A model generated the notes under the pieces. That model had not been told where the DNA came from and did not search any database. It saw only the letters and a list, made by a program, of their open reading frames with translations. The position numbers and the translations under genes are program-made. 64,000 nucleotides of DNA from Bathynomus jamesi. Its lineage: Eukaryota; Arthropoda; Malacostraca; Isopoda; Cirolanidae. The stretch lies in NCBI GenBank assembly GCA_023014485.1, contig JAJOZX010000872.1, positions 270,001 through 334,000 on the forward strand. The letters run 5' to 3'. This document shows positions 32,321-44,129 of the stretch, piece by piece (within the stretch, counting starts at the first letter, position 1; each line of letters begins with the position of its first letter).

Positions 32321-32765
32321 CTGGGGGTTCCCAACCGTTTCAGGTTTACGTACTACCCATATTTGGCCACCATACTTTCCTTAGTACCACCATTAAGGAA
32401 AGGCGATAGTACCACTTAACTAAATCCTTTGGGAGGAGACTGTGGCATTTAATCTTGAATTTTCAACCTAATCTAAAAAGTTACATTTATTTAAGGATAT
32501 TCATCGACTATTGAATCAAAATTTTTACTTTGGCTTTGCACTTTATCGTAAAATAAGTTGAAATGTAGCCGGACGGTATATTGAATAGCACGCAAACTGA
32601 CGTCAGGAAAGTTGAAAGTTATTCATCAACATCTAATATTACTTTTGAAATATTATCATGAAAGTAATGATGAATTAGAGTGCCGCGTATTTCTAACTTT
32701 CTTTATCACCTAAAAGAACTCCGCGTACCATCTGCCGTACGTGTATCACAGGTTGAGAATCGCTG
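32321..32765. mobile_element. hAT-like MITE
   Basis: Left CTGGGGGTTCCCAACCGTTT and right CAGGTTGAGAATCGCTG are inverted in the hAT style (C-A-G-x-G-G-T-T-C-x-C-A-A-C-C). GTACTACC/GTACCATCTG words inside both ends support the pairing. No clear 8-bp duplication remains (CCCTTAGA against CCCAAGAA). Confidence 0.55.
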
Positions 32766-32844
32766 CCCAAGAAACGAAAGCACAAAAAAAAAAAATTTAC
32801 AAAACAAAACTGATTATATTATTTAATTCATACTATATATATAT

Positions 32845-33037
32845 CATCCTTCCACACAATAAAAAGAAAGTGGTTGGTAGATAAATGGGTACCCTAGGTG
32901 GCCTAGTGGTTAAGACGCTGGGCTGCTGATGGGGCGTGGTTCGGATTCCACGTTAAACTGTAGGTCTAAGGTGGAGTGAAAAGCTTGACCTTCGTCAGAA
33001 TGAACAATTCGGGCGGAAGCTAACCAAAGGTTATATA
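32845..33037 (+). mobile_element. dimeric tRNA-derived SINE, copy 2 (first unit missing)
   Basis: Begins in the linker (CATCCTTCCACACAATAAAA), then the second tRNA-like unit (GGTGGCCTAGTGGTTAAGAC, GGTTCGGATTCCACG) and the body AACTGTAGGTCTAAGGTGGA to AACCAAAGGTTATATA. A CTTGACCTACGTGAAATGAG segment at 33058-33077 recurs after copy 4 (62699). Confidence 0.8.
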
Positions 33038-33140
33038 TGGAGAGGAGAGGGCGACAAGCTTGACCTACGTGAAATGAGGAATTATCGCACGGAACATATG
33101 AAAGGTGTATATACTATATATATACACACACGGCCTACAT

Positions 33141-33312
33141 GAAAATTATTTCACGAAAGTAACACGTGAATAATATTTATGATGAAAATAACCACGAAGG
33201 AAAAAGGAAATACAAATGGTGCTCAAGCGCTTTCATTAGACGGATGGCATTAGACGAAAGCGCTTGAGCACCATTTTGTGTTTCCTTTTTCCTTCGTGGT
33301 TATTTTCATCAT
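33141..33312. repeat. fold-back with hammerhead-like core, copy B
   Basis: Leader ATTTCACGAAAGTAACACGTGAA (33148-33170) then palindrome 33181-33312 (arms GGTGCTCAAGCGCTTTC / GAAAGCGCTTGAGCACC and AACCACGAAGG / CCTTCGTGGTT). The loop region ATTAGACGGATGGCATTAGA is truncated compared with copy D, so the CTGA half of the core is not seen; GACGAAAGC is. Confidence 0.65.
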
Positions 33313-33319
33313 ATATAAT

Positions 33320-34125
33320 TTTGTTGTTTCATTAATTTTTCGATTATCTTGAATACAAAGTTTAGCAAAACTCGTTAAAAAAATGTAAATCACGAATATT
33401 TGCATTATAAACGACCCAAAACAGCAGAGAAAAAGCTATTATAAACGCACCAAATAAAATATTTAAGGTAACTTGCTTAAGCTTCCATTACAAGACCTTA
33501 AATGAAGAAACGGGCGCATGTTTGGAGTGGGCAAATGTGCGAGTCCTCCAAATCGTGGAATCGAGCATGTATTTGTAGTTTGGAAAAAAGTTCGCCTAAA
33601 AACTAAAAAAAAAATTACAACCGAGTAATGACACTTTTGTTTGACATTTTATTACTGTCACTAAAGAGAATAAAATATATATAAAAAAAGTATTACCAAT
33701 TGGGATTTTCTCTTTCGGCGAACTTTTTGCTGAAAATGTATTCTATAAAAGTTGAAAGAATCTCGTTTGAAAATGCAATCGTGCTTATCGGGAAGAGACC
33801 TTTAATTTATCTCTATGACCGGAGGTAATTCGGTTGAGGCTCGCCATTTGCTCCAATTCTTATTATACCTTCGAGAAGAGGACTCTTTGGAGCGTTGTAA
33901 GCTGTAGGGTATCAGACACTATAAAGGGTTTATTTCCTGGTCCCCGTGAGGATTGCTGTTATATCGTTGTTATGAGGGAAGCAAACTCGTTAAATTAAGG
34001 CGGACAGGAAAACGAACAACGATTTGGGAGGTAATCCGTCTGTCCGGGATTAACAAAATAGTTAATGTGAAAACCACATTCTGGACAAATTTATGGCCAG
34101 GAAATAATTAAATAAAAAAAAATAC

Positions 34126-34156
<31 letters not shown>

Positions 34157-35321
34157 ATATATATATATTATATAAATAATAAATAAATAAATAACACTTA
34201 AAATGTACGACTGTAATCGTCCATTTCTAATATTAAGAATAAGAATTTATACAATTTATATAAGACATATGACACGTTTTGATTCTACAAAATATAAAAG
34301 AAAATGAACCTGTTTTAGTAACAAGTTACGTTTGCTCCGTTCACAAAGACATTTCAAAGTTAAGAATCTTATTAAGTAAATAAATTCATAAAGGGATAGG
34401 TAATTACGATGTTAATTTATACGTTAATTAACACAGCATGTTTTGATATACAAGAGAGAAAAATTATTTGTTAAATAGCAAAGCATTTAAACGAAAACAT
34501 TTTTTATAATAAAATTAATTAATCTAGTTGATCTTAGCGTACGTATTTTGCTGACTTTCGTTTGATGTTAAGAAATTATATTGTGGTTCATACAATTCTA
34601 TCCTGACGATGGAATAGACTTCGTTCTTTGCAATCCTGTAACGAGGCGAATCTGCAAATTTTTAAACATGTCAGCGCGGATGACAGAATCCGTACAAGAA
34701 TCGTTGATATCGGGGGCTTTGTATAAATAGTAAAATAATTATATTTTACCGGATCGTGACTTCTGGACCACCCTCTATTTACTAACACACACACACTACT
34801 AAATAGTGTAGTGTGAATTCAGGTAAGAACAAATAACATTGGGAACTCTTACTTCCCCCCACGGAAAATGGGGAGGGATGAAGTATCGAGAGAGTTAACT
34901 GAGCCCGGGCAATCACAGAGTAGATAAACGACTCATACATTCCCAGGGTAAGTTCAAATTGCAACTAAATCAGCCACGGGAATTTTCCAGTGAATTAAAG
35001 TTTTTAAAAATGGAGTTAGGTTAAACGTACAATTTTGCATGGTTAGTTCCGAGTTTAACATTTTACATAATGTAATGACATTTGACATTTAATTCTTCGT
35101 AATTGTTTTACTTAAAAAAAAAAAAGTCATTGAAAATAATGATCGTTAGCCTTAATGAGTAATTAATTAGAAAGAAAATTAATTTCGTGAAACCCAAAGC
35201 AAAAATTCGTCTGAAATTGAAACAAATTCTTTGGCGATAAATTTTTTAGTTTTATTTTCTAATTTTATTCATTCATTCATTTATTTATTTAATTATTATT
35301 AATGCTTCAGCAAATCAGTTT

Positions 35322-35361
<40 letters not shown>

Positions 35362-35853
35362 CATATGGGATGGCACTTTACTAGCGGAAAAATTTGCCCT
35401 AAAAAATTTTACTGTGCCCTGATTTCCGCATGAGCACTATGTGTAGCAAAAAATAACACATAGGTTAGAGTATGAGTAACAAATATTAAAGCCTTTAGAT
35501 ATAAAAAACATTACAATTCACAAAAATGAGATAAAATTTTGCTACAACATTTCTAAATGATAAGCAAACCTACGGCATTGTAGTTGATATAGAATTCAGT
35601 AAGTCCTCCTCAACTTACGTTTTATTTATTAACTGCAAGTATTGTAGGAAGTAATTAATTTACCTCAAGAAGTTAAAAAAAACAAAAAGGAATGTCAGGA
35701 AAAATCTGCCCTAAAAATTTCAGTATTTGCCCTGAAAATGCTCAATTCCCTAGTCTGGGTATATTCCTATTTCCTCTTATTACAGTCTTATCCTTGTTAG
35801 GTCAGGTCAGTTTGTTATTCTCAAAACGAGAAGGTTTCCACTTGGAACCCGAC

Positions 35854-35899
<46 letters not shown>

Positions 35900-36616
35900 A
35901 CGCATCTCTGCATTAGCGAGGTACCGATTTTTTTTAAATTTATATATCTAAAAAATTAATTTACCAAACCTAATTTCACCTAACCTGACGTTAATGCCAT
36001 CAAGCTGAGAAGGGCGTAATAAGTGTTTCAAACGCAACTGAGGGCTCGAAGGGTGGTTCCTGTTAAGACATTAAATAGTGAGGTACTCCCTAACCTAATC
36101 AGGACTAACATTTTCTCCGACAGTAGAAATATTTCTAGATATTTTATATAACAAAAATTTTTTGTTTCGAGATGCCAAAAAAAGTTATCCCACGACATCT
36201 GTGAATTATCACACACAACCCCGTTTATGCCCAGTCGCTTATGGACACAAACACGCGCGCGCAAACGTGAATTTAATTGGTAGATTGTGAATTTGGTTCG
36301 TTCTCATCTTTCAATTATAATTAACGAGCAATCGTTAACGTATTTCTCCTTTCAGTTCGTTTAAGATTTCTCCATTATCAGATAGAGGGAAATACCGATT
36401 ATTATTCCACTTTCCACCATTTAACACAACTGCGTATACATATATTTATTTATTTATTTATTACGTGGATGTAGGTAGGGAGAGTTATTCATCTTTGTCC
36501 TATTATTTATTGTCTTTTAAGAATATCATATACACGCTGGAAAATTAAACAGTTATCGGATCATACGTTTCTTTATAAGTGCTGAAGTAGTTGCTGTGAT
36601 TAAGACGAAACGTTGG

Positions 36617-36669
<53 letters not shown>

Positions 36670-37075
36670 TAGAATAGCCGCCTCACCTTGCGCAGCAAAA
36701 TCATTCCCCGAAACAACCTAAGTGGGGAAAAACTGGAAGCGATGGGTGTTAACCTTCACTAGTTCTCCCATAATGTGTATACTAAATCTGCTACTAAATC
36801 TGGTGCAGATTACCTTGGCCGTTTAGGCGTGTGTAAACGAACATACATACATACATCATCATCATCATCCCCTCATTATATAAATAAGTTACATATAGCC
36901 ATTTCCTGTCATTGCACTAAATATTAAGTATGTTGCACGAGAGAGAAGTACGATTAGTATACAGTCATTGCATGGTTGAATTAACAAACATTTTGATTGT
37001 GGTCTAATAAGAGACGATGCGACTTCATTATTTTAACGAAATACTTCTCTTTGCTTCTATACTACAAATGGGAAA
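33320..37075. other. gene-poor stretch with microsatellites
   Basis: (TA)n at 34129-34174 with one break, (TA)n at 35325-35360, (CA)n at 35855-35897, (TTTA)n at 36446-36464 and (TA)n at 36616-36660. At 36577-36620, CTGAAGTAGTTGCTG and AAGACGAAACG again resemble a degenerate hammerhead. A GCCCT-rich segment (35390-35750) may be an unclassified repeat. No protein-coding exon recognised. Confidence 0.45.
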
Positions 37076-37077
37076 TA

Positions 37078-38399
37078 CAAGAGCCACTCAATATATTTTG
37101 CCCCACCTTTTGTTTTTCTTTCCAAGTTTCCCTGTAAGTTCCAGAAATTTTGTACACAAATAGTTACATATCTTTTTTACAAGTTTTTATTTTTCCACAT
37201 AATCTCCATCCTTTTCTACGGCTTTCCTCCACCTCGTAACAAAGGCCTTTATTTCTTGTTGGTAAAAGTCCGCTGGGTTCCGCTGGAGCCACCTTTTAGC
37301 CTCAACAACAACCTCATCGTCACTCTGAAACTTTCTTCCACGAATAGCATCCTTCATTGGCCCAAACAAATGGAAGTCTGAAGGTGCCAGATCCGGGCTG
37401 TATGGAGGGTGAGGTAACACAGTCAAGAGCATTTTTGCGATGGCCTCTCTTGTTTGCAAACTGTTGTCTGGTCTTGCGTTATCGTGCAAAAAAAGAACGT
37501 CTTCCAGTTTTCTCTCCGGTCGAACTCACTTTATACGTCTCGTGAGTCTCTGTAGGGTAGCTGATTGATTGTCCATTTTTCATAACCTTTTCATAACCTT
37601 TCCTGCAGAGAGAGCCATTTTGAACTTTTTCTTGCGTAGGGAGTCTGCGTGATGCCACTTTATGGATTGGCGTTTTGTTTCAGGTTCAAAGTGGTGTACC
37701 CAAGTCTCATCCCCAGTCACAATTCGTGAAAGGAAGTCATCCCCTTCTGTCTCGTATCGAACTAACGACTCGGAAGCAATTTCTTTGGGCTTTGTGATCT
37801 TCAGTCAGTTGGCGAGGAACAAACCGTGAACACACTTTTGAGTATCCCAGTTGCTGAATTATCGTATTCACACTTCCTTCACTAATTCCTAGCTTCAGTG
37901 ATAGCTCCTTGTATGTGACGCGCCGATTTGATCGAAAGATGCTGTTAGCACGTTGCGCAGTGCGAGATGTCACAGCCGATGCCGAGCGACCGCTGCGTGG
38001 CTCATCATCGAGGTTGGCTCTCCCTCTCTCCGATGATCTCGCACGTTTAGACCAGCGTCCAACTGTGCTTCGATCGACAACAGCATCTCCGTAAACTTTT
38101 TATAGACGTTTGTGAATATTTCCAACTGTTTCCTTTTCTGCGGTTAAGAACTCGATAACAGCTCTCTGTTTACGACGCACATCACTGTCAGACGCCATTT
38201 TCGAAACTGCGTTAACCATTGGTTTTATACAAAGGCGTTTAAAAGCGGTTTTATATAAGGAGGGGAGGTTCAAACTGGAAAAATCCGGTTATGTGAAGCG
38301 CAGAAAGTTCAAACTTAAGGCCCAAAAGACATTTCAGCCCTATGGCCTATTATTTAGCTAAGAAAAAAGGGTGGGGCAAAATATATTGAGTGCCCCTAG
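37078..38399 (-). mobile_element. mariner element, family 2 copy 2
   Basis: Same termini as 8728-10073: CAAGAGCCACTCAATATATT at 37078 and ATATTGAGTGCCCCTAG ending at 38399, flanked by TA on both sides (37076-37077, 38400-38401). 1.32 kb. Confidence 0.92.
37187..38198 (-). pseudogene. mariner transposase family 2, inactivated copy 2
   Basis: From the minus-strand start at 38198: MASDSDVRRKQRAVIEFLTA, then a stop codon in NIHKRL*KVYG, WSKRARSSERGRANLDDEPR, GRSASAVTSRTAQRANSIFR (second HTH with YKELSLKLGISEGSVNTII). The first catalytic block is intact: VTGDETWVHHFEPETKRQSI. It is followed by KMALSAGKVM and then a gap and frame change; the stretch to the second block is shortened by a deletion. 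The C-terminal part has LHDNARP and SPDLAPSDFHLFGPM and ends GDYVEK. A DD34D mariner of the group whose TGDETW and HDNARP motifs are seen in SETMAR-like elements. Compared with copy 1, it keeps the N-terminus but has gained a stop. Confidence 0.9.
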
Positions 38400-38504
38400 T
38401 ACATTGAAACACGTAACCCGATCGGAAATACGTTTGTTTAAAGAATCTGATCATAAATATTCCAAATGTTTCGCATTCAGTTCAAAGCGTTTTAATGAAA
38501 TTAA

Positions 38505-38788
38505 CCCATTAACGCCCAGCGTCCCTTTTTGGTACACATTTTAACACTACAATTTAGGTTAGAACTTAAAAGTGACATTTTTAAATATTAATTTTTAATT
38601 TAAATTTTTGTGTATCAGATAACTATTTCATGTTTATTTAAAGTCTTTCCGAAGTTGAATATTGATATATTCAACTTCAGAGAGACTTTAAATAAACATG
38701 AAATAGTTATCTGATACACAAAAATTTAAATAAAAAAATAAAAAATAAAAATTTTAGGAAATGAAAAAAAGTTTTGGGCGCTAATGGG
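38505..38788. mobile_element. piggyBac-like MITE with long inverted arms
   Basis: TTAA on both sides (38501-38504, 38789-38792). Ends CCCATTAACGCCCAGC and GGGCGCTAATGGG are inverted. Internal arms (38615-38670 and 38672-38730: AACTATTTCATGTTTATTTA / complement) form a strong central hairpin. TTAA plus a CCC terminus is characteristic of piggyBac. Confidence 0.85.
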
Positions 38789-38799
38789 TTAATGAAATT

Positions 38800-39035
38800 A
38801 ATTACCTATTTAACTTAATTAATTGCCCAGTTTCCACTGGGTAGAGACTTTTCGGATACTCGTATATGTTTTGTCCGACCTACCCACAGATAAGGGCATA
38901 ATCCTAAAATCACATGTAGCGATTAAATGAAACCGTACAGTTACTTATGACTTATCTTTTTTGAGGGACGGGACCCCGAGTATGTAACTTGGCAATATTG
39001 TGAACCTCACCGCACCTCCACACATACACATATGA
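38800..39035. other. no recognisable feature
   Basis: Short unique-looking spacer between the piggyBac-like MITE and the fold-back. Confidence 0.4.
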
Positions 39036-39236
39036 TGGGATGAATTTCACAATTAGACACGTGAAATGAATGAATGAATGATGCAAACTCACAAGGAAAA
39101 AGAAAAATAATTCCAAGGCCTTTCGTGTATTCAGAAGTACACCTCGTCAGGGAATTACCCGACGAGGTGTACTTCTGAATACACGAAAGTCCTTGGAATC
39201 ATTTTTCTTTTTCCTTGTGGGTTTGCATCACACATA
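39036..39236. repeat. fold-back with hammerhead-like core, copy C
   Basis: Leader TTTCACAATTAGACACGTGAAA (39046-39067) then palindrome 39081-39230. On the minus strand the centre reads CTGACGAG (complement of 39143-39150), a five-pair stem GTGTA/TACAC with loop CTTCTGAA, then GAAAG (complement of 39120-39124). This matches the invariant hammerhead positions CUGANGA...GAAA with one extra base before stem II. The plus-strand arm has CCGACGAG, one change from the core. The flanking GGCCTTGGAAT arms could form stem III. Confidence 0.7.
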
Positions 39237-39239
39237 TGA

Positions 39240-39855
39240 TATATAAATATATAATCAATAAAGCAAAAAAATCACTTTACATTGTATTTTTATTATTTCT
39301 TTAATGTGAATAATAAAGAATGACTTATAGTTTCCAACTATAAATGCAATATCCCTCTCTGTTTAATACAAAAATAGACATTTAAACTATGACTTCTCCC
39401 TCTTTTTGTCAATGCGCACCCATGCATTTTTCACAGCAGAAGAAACATACGTACTTCAGATTTTTTCTGCGAACCCCCTGGAAAGCTCACGTGGCACCCT
39501 AGGGTTTCTCGGATCCCCAGTTGCGGAACATCGATTTATGGAACACACACTACTAATATAAATATACGGATGCAATTCAAATAATTTTGTCTCCGTACAA
39601 TAATTTATAGTTTAGAAAATAATTATTTTTCCTTAACAGTGTTGTGAGCTTCATAATACATTTAAAATATTATTGACAGCAACAATATACCGAACCAATA
39701 TTGTGTTCATTATCTGGTACGGAAATCAATTTCCCTGTCTTGTTTGTAAGACAATCACCTTATTAGCTAAGGTGTCAAACGAAGATAATACAATTCGCAA
39801 ACATGGCCGTTATCCTCTCCATCATTATATATATATATATATATATACTATATAT

Positions 39856-39915
<60 letters not shown>

Positions 39916-40510
39916 TAGCGGCAATACTAAGTCACTTTTTTTACCAATAACGTCAGATTTTCTAAATAAGTTGGATTTTCTTGTACGACCTACATTTTTG
40001 TGGTTAGGTTACACTAGGTTAAGTTAACCTGAGGTAGCATAAACGACGACTTGCTTGACAATTTTTTTTATTAAAATCTTGGTGCGGTCGAAATTCGAAG
40101 AAAAAAAAAAGAATTTGTATATGGTAAAACAGCGCTTTCTCTAAACTTTCTCAGAGAACCCCCCACCCCGCTCCCTATACCTCAACACAAGCGAACGTGA
40201 TAAAAAATTTGAAAATATAATATATGTATAATCTGTTCAACCAACTGGATGAAAAATGGTCACGGACGAAAATTTACACAAATGTTCAACCAACTTGGAC
40301 ATGCATGACTAATATCTATATATACTAAAATGTGTAAAATACATTTATTATTTAAATGTTACTTAATTAAGGTAATGTAGAAGTAGTAATTTCGTTAAAT
40401 TTCTTGCTGAACAGATGTTATTTTTCTATTAAGTCGAGTTGTAATTGCCAGTTTCTAGGTAGTTTTCTAGAAAAATTGTATCAATAATTTAAGCGTTTAA
40501 CTGTTGATAA
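39240..40510. other. no recognisable gene; contains (TA)n
   Basis: A long interrupted TA tract lies at 39827-39914. Otherwise AT-rich sequence without coding signature. Confidence 0.5.
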
Positions 40511-40513
40511 ATT

Positions 40514-40514
40514 T

Positions 40515-40547
<33 letters not shown>

Positions 40548-40561
40548 CAAACACACACACA
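40514..40561. repeat. (CA)n microsatellite
   Basis: CA repeats with two AAAC interruptions. Confidence 0.95.
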
Positions 40562-40589
40562 GAGAACTTTCATACCAGTTTTACACAAA

Positions 40590-40790
40590 TAAACGTTTAA
40601 AGCTTTCACACAGAAAGAGTAGCAGCAGCAAAGAATAGAACAGACAAGGTTTCCCCTTCTCCTCCTCCAACCAGTGTCGAGAGAAAAATTGTTGTGAAAA
40701 ATTTTTTATAAGATAGTTAGTAGTAAAAAAAGTATAATGAAAAGAATAGCTTCTATTTCTTGTAATGTCGTAAAAAAATTTTTTTTTCAA
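40590..40790 (+). repeat. dispersed repeat family R, copy 1
   Basis: TTTAAAGCTTTCACACAGAA, AGAATAGAACAGACAAGGTT, and AAAGTATAATGAAAAGAATAG recur at 52625-52800 (plus) and, complemented, at 56150-56320. No protein match. It may be a LINE untranslated region or a SINE-like element. Confidence 0.6.
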
Positions 40791-40829
40791 ATTTAAAATT
40801 TAGGTTGTGAAAATTAAATTTCTAAACAC

Positions 40830-42430
40830 CCGAATTTATTCAGTTCTGAAACTCCTAGTTTCGAGTGTATACAAATTCACATTTTTAAGTCTGTCTTCGT
40901 ATGATTTACTATTTAATGATGGAATAAGCTTTGTTGCGCTGTGCTAAACCCTTTCAACTATTTCTGTATCTTTACTCGTGTTTGGCGACCAAAATTGTAT
41001 AGCATATTTTAAGTGAGGCGTAACAGGTGACGTATCATGGAAAAATAATATTTTTAGATTTATATTGAAAATAATGAGAGAGAAAACCCAATATATAATT
41101 TATTAGTTTTAATGCTCGCAAGGGAACATTGTCTGGAGAACTTTTAATACCCATTAACGATGAATCCTAAATCCTTTTCCTCCGAACTTCGTTTAACGCA
41201 CTATTTCCCATAATGTAGTTAAATTTACTGTTGTAATGACCTATATGCATGACTATTGACTATACACTTATCTATGGTAAACTTCATTTGCCATTTATTA
41301 GATCACACTACTAAATTAATAAGATCGCGCTGCAAATTATCTCCAGTAAACTAATTGGTTTACCTGCAACTTTAGTATTGTTGGCAAATTTATTGGTATT
41401 CATTATTTTCTACCAGTTAGGTAATTATATTATCAATCCATTTGAGAAGTTGACTCCTTATTCCGTGAGCTTTGGGTTTTTCTAACATGTCGCTCATGCG
41501 GAACTTTGACAAATGGTTTTTGAAAATCTAAATGTATTATATCTACCACCCATTATGATCATAAATACTCATGACGTCATGGAAACTAACAAACTAGTTA
41601 ATTATTTTTTTTCACCACTATTCTTGACCTATGTTTAATGAAGGTTATTTATTACTTTCAAGAAGGTTGACTGGATCACCTGAAGATCAGGGCCCCCAGT
41701 CTTCTTTAGTTAGCTTTATAAGGCTAACTAACGAAAATATCACGACCTAACCTAACCAATCGTCAAGGGCGTACAATTGACCTAACGATTGGTTAGGTTA
41801 GGTCCTGATATTTTCGTTAGTTAGCCTTATAAGGCTAACTAAAGAAGGCTGGGGGTCCTGATCTTCAGGTGATCCGGTTGATTATACGGTCGCGAGTAAC
41901 TAATTCAAAAAGCTTTCCTATAATAGAAGTTACTGGAGAATAATAGGCCTACATTTTCCCGCTAGTTGCTTATCCCCCTTTTTAAAGACTGGAGATACAT
42001 TAGCTAATTTAAAATCCGAAGGAACAACCCCCGGAAATAAAGATTTATTACAAATTTAAACTCAAGAATCTACCATTTCATTTTGTAACCCTTTTAAATG
42101 CTTTGGGTAAAAAGGTCTTAACCTGGCGATTCATTGATTTTTAACTTATCTATATAGTGTGCAAGCTCTTCAGTGTAAACAATTATGTCAGTAAGCAATG
42201 GAACCCCATTATTTACTTAATTGAACACCTTACTCACCTGTGGAATTAATTTTCGACTGAATTTTTCCAGTAATCTTAGCTGCCTTCGCGTCAATTTTTT
42301 GAACCTTATCTTCAATAGTTTAATCCTATCGTTTAATTTACCCATGAAATTTGAAGTACTATTAACTTCACTTCCCCTTAAATACTTACCTATACTTTAA
42401 ACCTTTGTTAATTACATTAATTTTTTAGGA
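40830..42430 (-). pseudogene. CR1-like LINE reverse transcriptase, heavily decayed, with two fold-back insertions
   Basis: Minus-strand frames contain, in order, FMGKLNDRIKLL (about 42345), KINESPG then PKHLKGLQNEMVDS, CNKSLFPGVVPSDFKLANVS and FKKGDKQLAGK (about 41970-42010), ESFLNQLLATV-type shifted frame, LDFQKPFVKVPHERH (about 41510), LTGRK, KFANNTKVAGKPI (about 41360), NGKWQMKFTIDKC-type segment, WSPNTSKDTEI-like and LKNVNLYT. These are the RT blocks of a CR1 ORF2. Frames change every few dozen codons. The RT is interrupted at 41673-41875, and a second fold-back sits at 42428-42683 upstream. Confidence 0.7.
41673..41875. repeat. GTTAGTTAGCC fold-back family, copy 1
   Basis: Near-perfect palindrome. 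Outer arms GGATCACCTGAAGATCAGGG / complement; inner arms CTTCTTTAGTTAGC, a nested TTATAAGGCTAACTAACGAA palindrome, and GACCTAACCTAACCAATCGT / complement around a short centre. No gene. Confidence 0.9.
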
Positions 42431-42683
42431 TCACCTGAAGATCAGGGCCCCCAGCCTTCTTTAGTTAGCCTTATAAGGCTAACTAACGAAAATATCACGA
42501 CCTAACCTAACCAATCGTTAGGTAAACTGTATTTTATTTTATTTCTGTTTAAGGTGCTGCAACCCTTAGGTAAACTGTACGCCCTTGACGATTGGTTAGG
42601 TTAGGTCAGGTCGTGATATTTTCGTTAGTTAGTCTTATAAAGCTAACTAAAGAAGGCTGGGGGCCCTGATCTTCAGGTGATCC
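42428..42683. repeat. GTTAGTTAGCC fold-back family, copy 2
   Basis: Same outer arms (GGATCACCTGAAGATCAGGG) and inner arms as copy 1. The centre is enlarged by about 50 bases including GTAAACTGTATTTTATTTTA and a near-repeat of TTAGGTAAACTGTA. Only about 550 bases from copy 1. Confidence 0.9.
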
Positions 42684-42689
42684 ATTTTT

Positions 42690-43110
42690 AACTATATAAT
42701 TAATACTAAATTATTTTTTAAAATTATATTGTCTTCAAATTAAAAATTAATTTCTTTTTCCAAATTCTTAAAAAATGTAACCCTTTTTAACCCCTAAACT
42801 TCTCATTAATATGACTTTAAACTACAGAATTTATAATAGTATTTCCATTTATAGCGTTTATCTATGTACAAATTGTACATATCGCGTGAATTTGAAGTGG
42901 CAAACTGCGCGTTAAGACTTTATGAACGGTATTATACTGTCAAATATGAAATATTATTATTCCACAAAATAAAACTGATGCAAAATATTAATAAAACGTG
43001 GATGAAACAAAGTTTGTAAATAACTACACGAAATTTGAATAAATAATCCCCAAATGCTTTTAAATAAAAGAAAAATCAAGCAAGAGCAAATATTAAATGC
43101 ACGTTAAAAT

Positions 43111-43164
<54 letters not shown>

Positions 43165-44125
43165 TTTTCAAACAAGAAATTCCAATAAAATAAAAAAGAA
43201 ACACGTTTAGAAATGATTTTTGTCTTTTTCTTATTCGACTATTGAGGCTGTCCTTCAAGTTGAACCTGCAACATTTGTACCTCGTTTGGAGAGAAGCCAG
43301 CAAGCGAAGAAAAGAGTAAATCCAGAGCCTCAAATTTCTTAACCGAAAATCGTGCACTTTTACCACGAATATATACCATTTTTAAACAAATTTTAGATGC
43401 ATTTTTTTTTTCAGGTATTCGCTGTATTTATAGGTCTATAAAGATCGCTGACGAGCATTTTCTGCCCTTTTTTTTAACTTTTAAAATATTCTATTCTCAG
43501 AGTTGTCGCCAACTTTGGTCTTTGTTACGCTATAGAACGTTTTCATAGGGCCAGGATTTGAGGTCATTGCAGCATCAATGGCAATATTATGTCGTATATT
43601 AAACAGCTTTTCTTCTTATTAATAAGTTGCTGGTTTAACTTCCGTAGGTGAAAGCGTTATAACTCGTTTATTATTTATATACATATAATTTGGATAATGA
43701 ATGTTATAGGTTAATAATAATAATATTTTATATATATATATATATATATATAGTAGCCTACGGATCACCGATTTGATGTGGGTAAGAAAGTAGGCTTACT
43801 ATAATTACTGAATGAAATTGAAATGAAATTGAAATGAAATATTAGGGCCAGGGGTCACCAATTTGGGCCTATTGTCCAAATAAACAATATTTAATAAGGA
43901 GAGAGAAATTACTTTGTTGTTTTGTGTTTAATTAGGAAAATAAATCAATTATTTGTTCACAGCCATTAACAGTTCAACAAAGGTACTGTATTTATAATGA
44001 TTAACAATTATACAACGGCATTTATACTATGCTAAAGATGACTGATTCTTAGCAATAAGGAATGGTTATACAGACTAATTAAGTAAATACGCTAATTCAA
44101 ATAGGCTAATGAGATATGCAGAGTG
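42690..44125. other. no recognisable gene
   Basis: AT-rich. Contains (CA)n at 43113-43158, (TA)n at 43729-43752, and a GAAATTGAAAT tandem at 43813-43840. CAGGGGTCACCAATTTGG at 43853 looks like a hAT end, as at 31342, without a partner. Confidence 0.45.
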
Positions 44126-44129
44126 AACA

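Noticed and set aside
36577..36620. Hammerhead ribozyme at CTGAAGTAGTTGCTG...GACGAAACG
   Set aside because: The core reads CTGAAGT instead of CUGANGA, and no convincing stem III partner is visible; mentioned only as degenerate.
43076..43366. CVCVCV-containing open frame
   Set aside because: A (CA)n microsatellite read on the minus strand; flanks are AT-rich non-coding.
43400..43450. Possible splice acceptor TTTTTTTTTTCAG
   Set aside because: The following sequence stops within nine codons in the plausible frame and resembles no protein.
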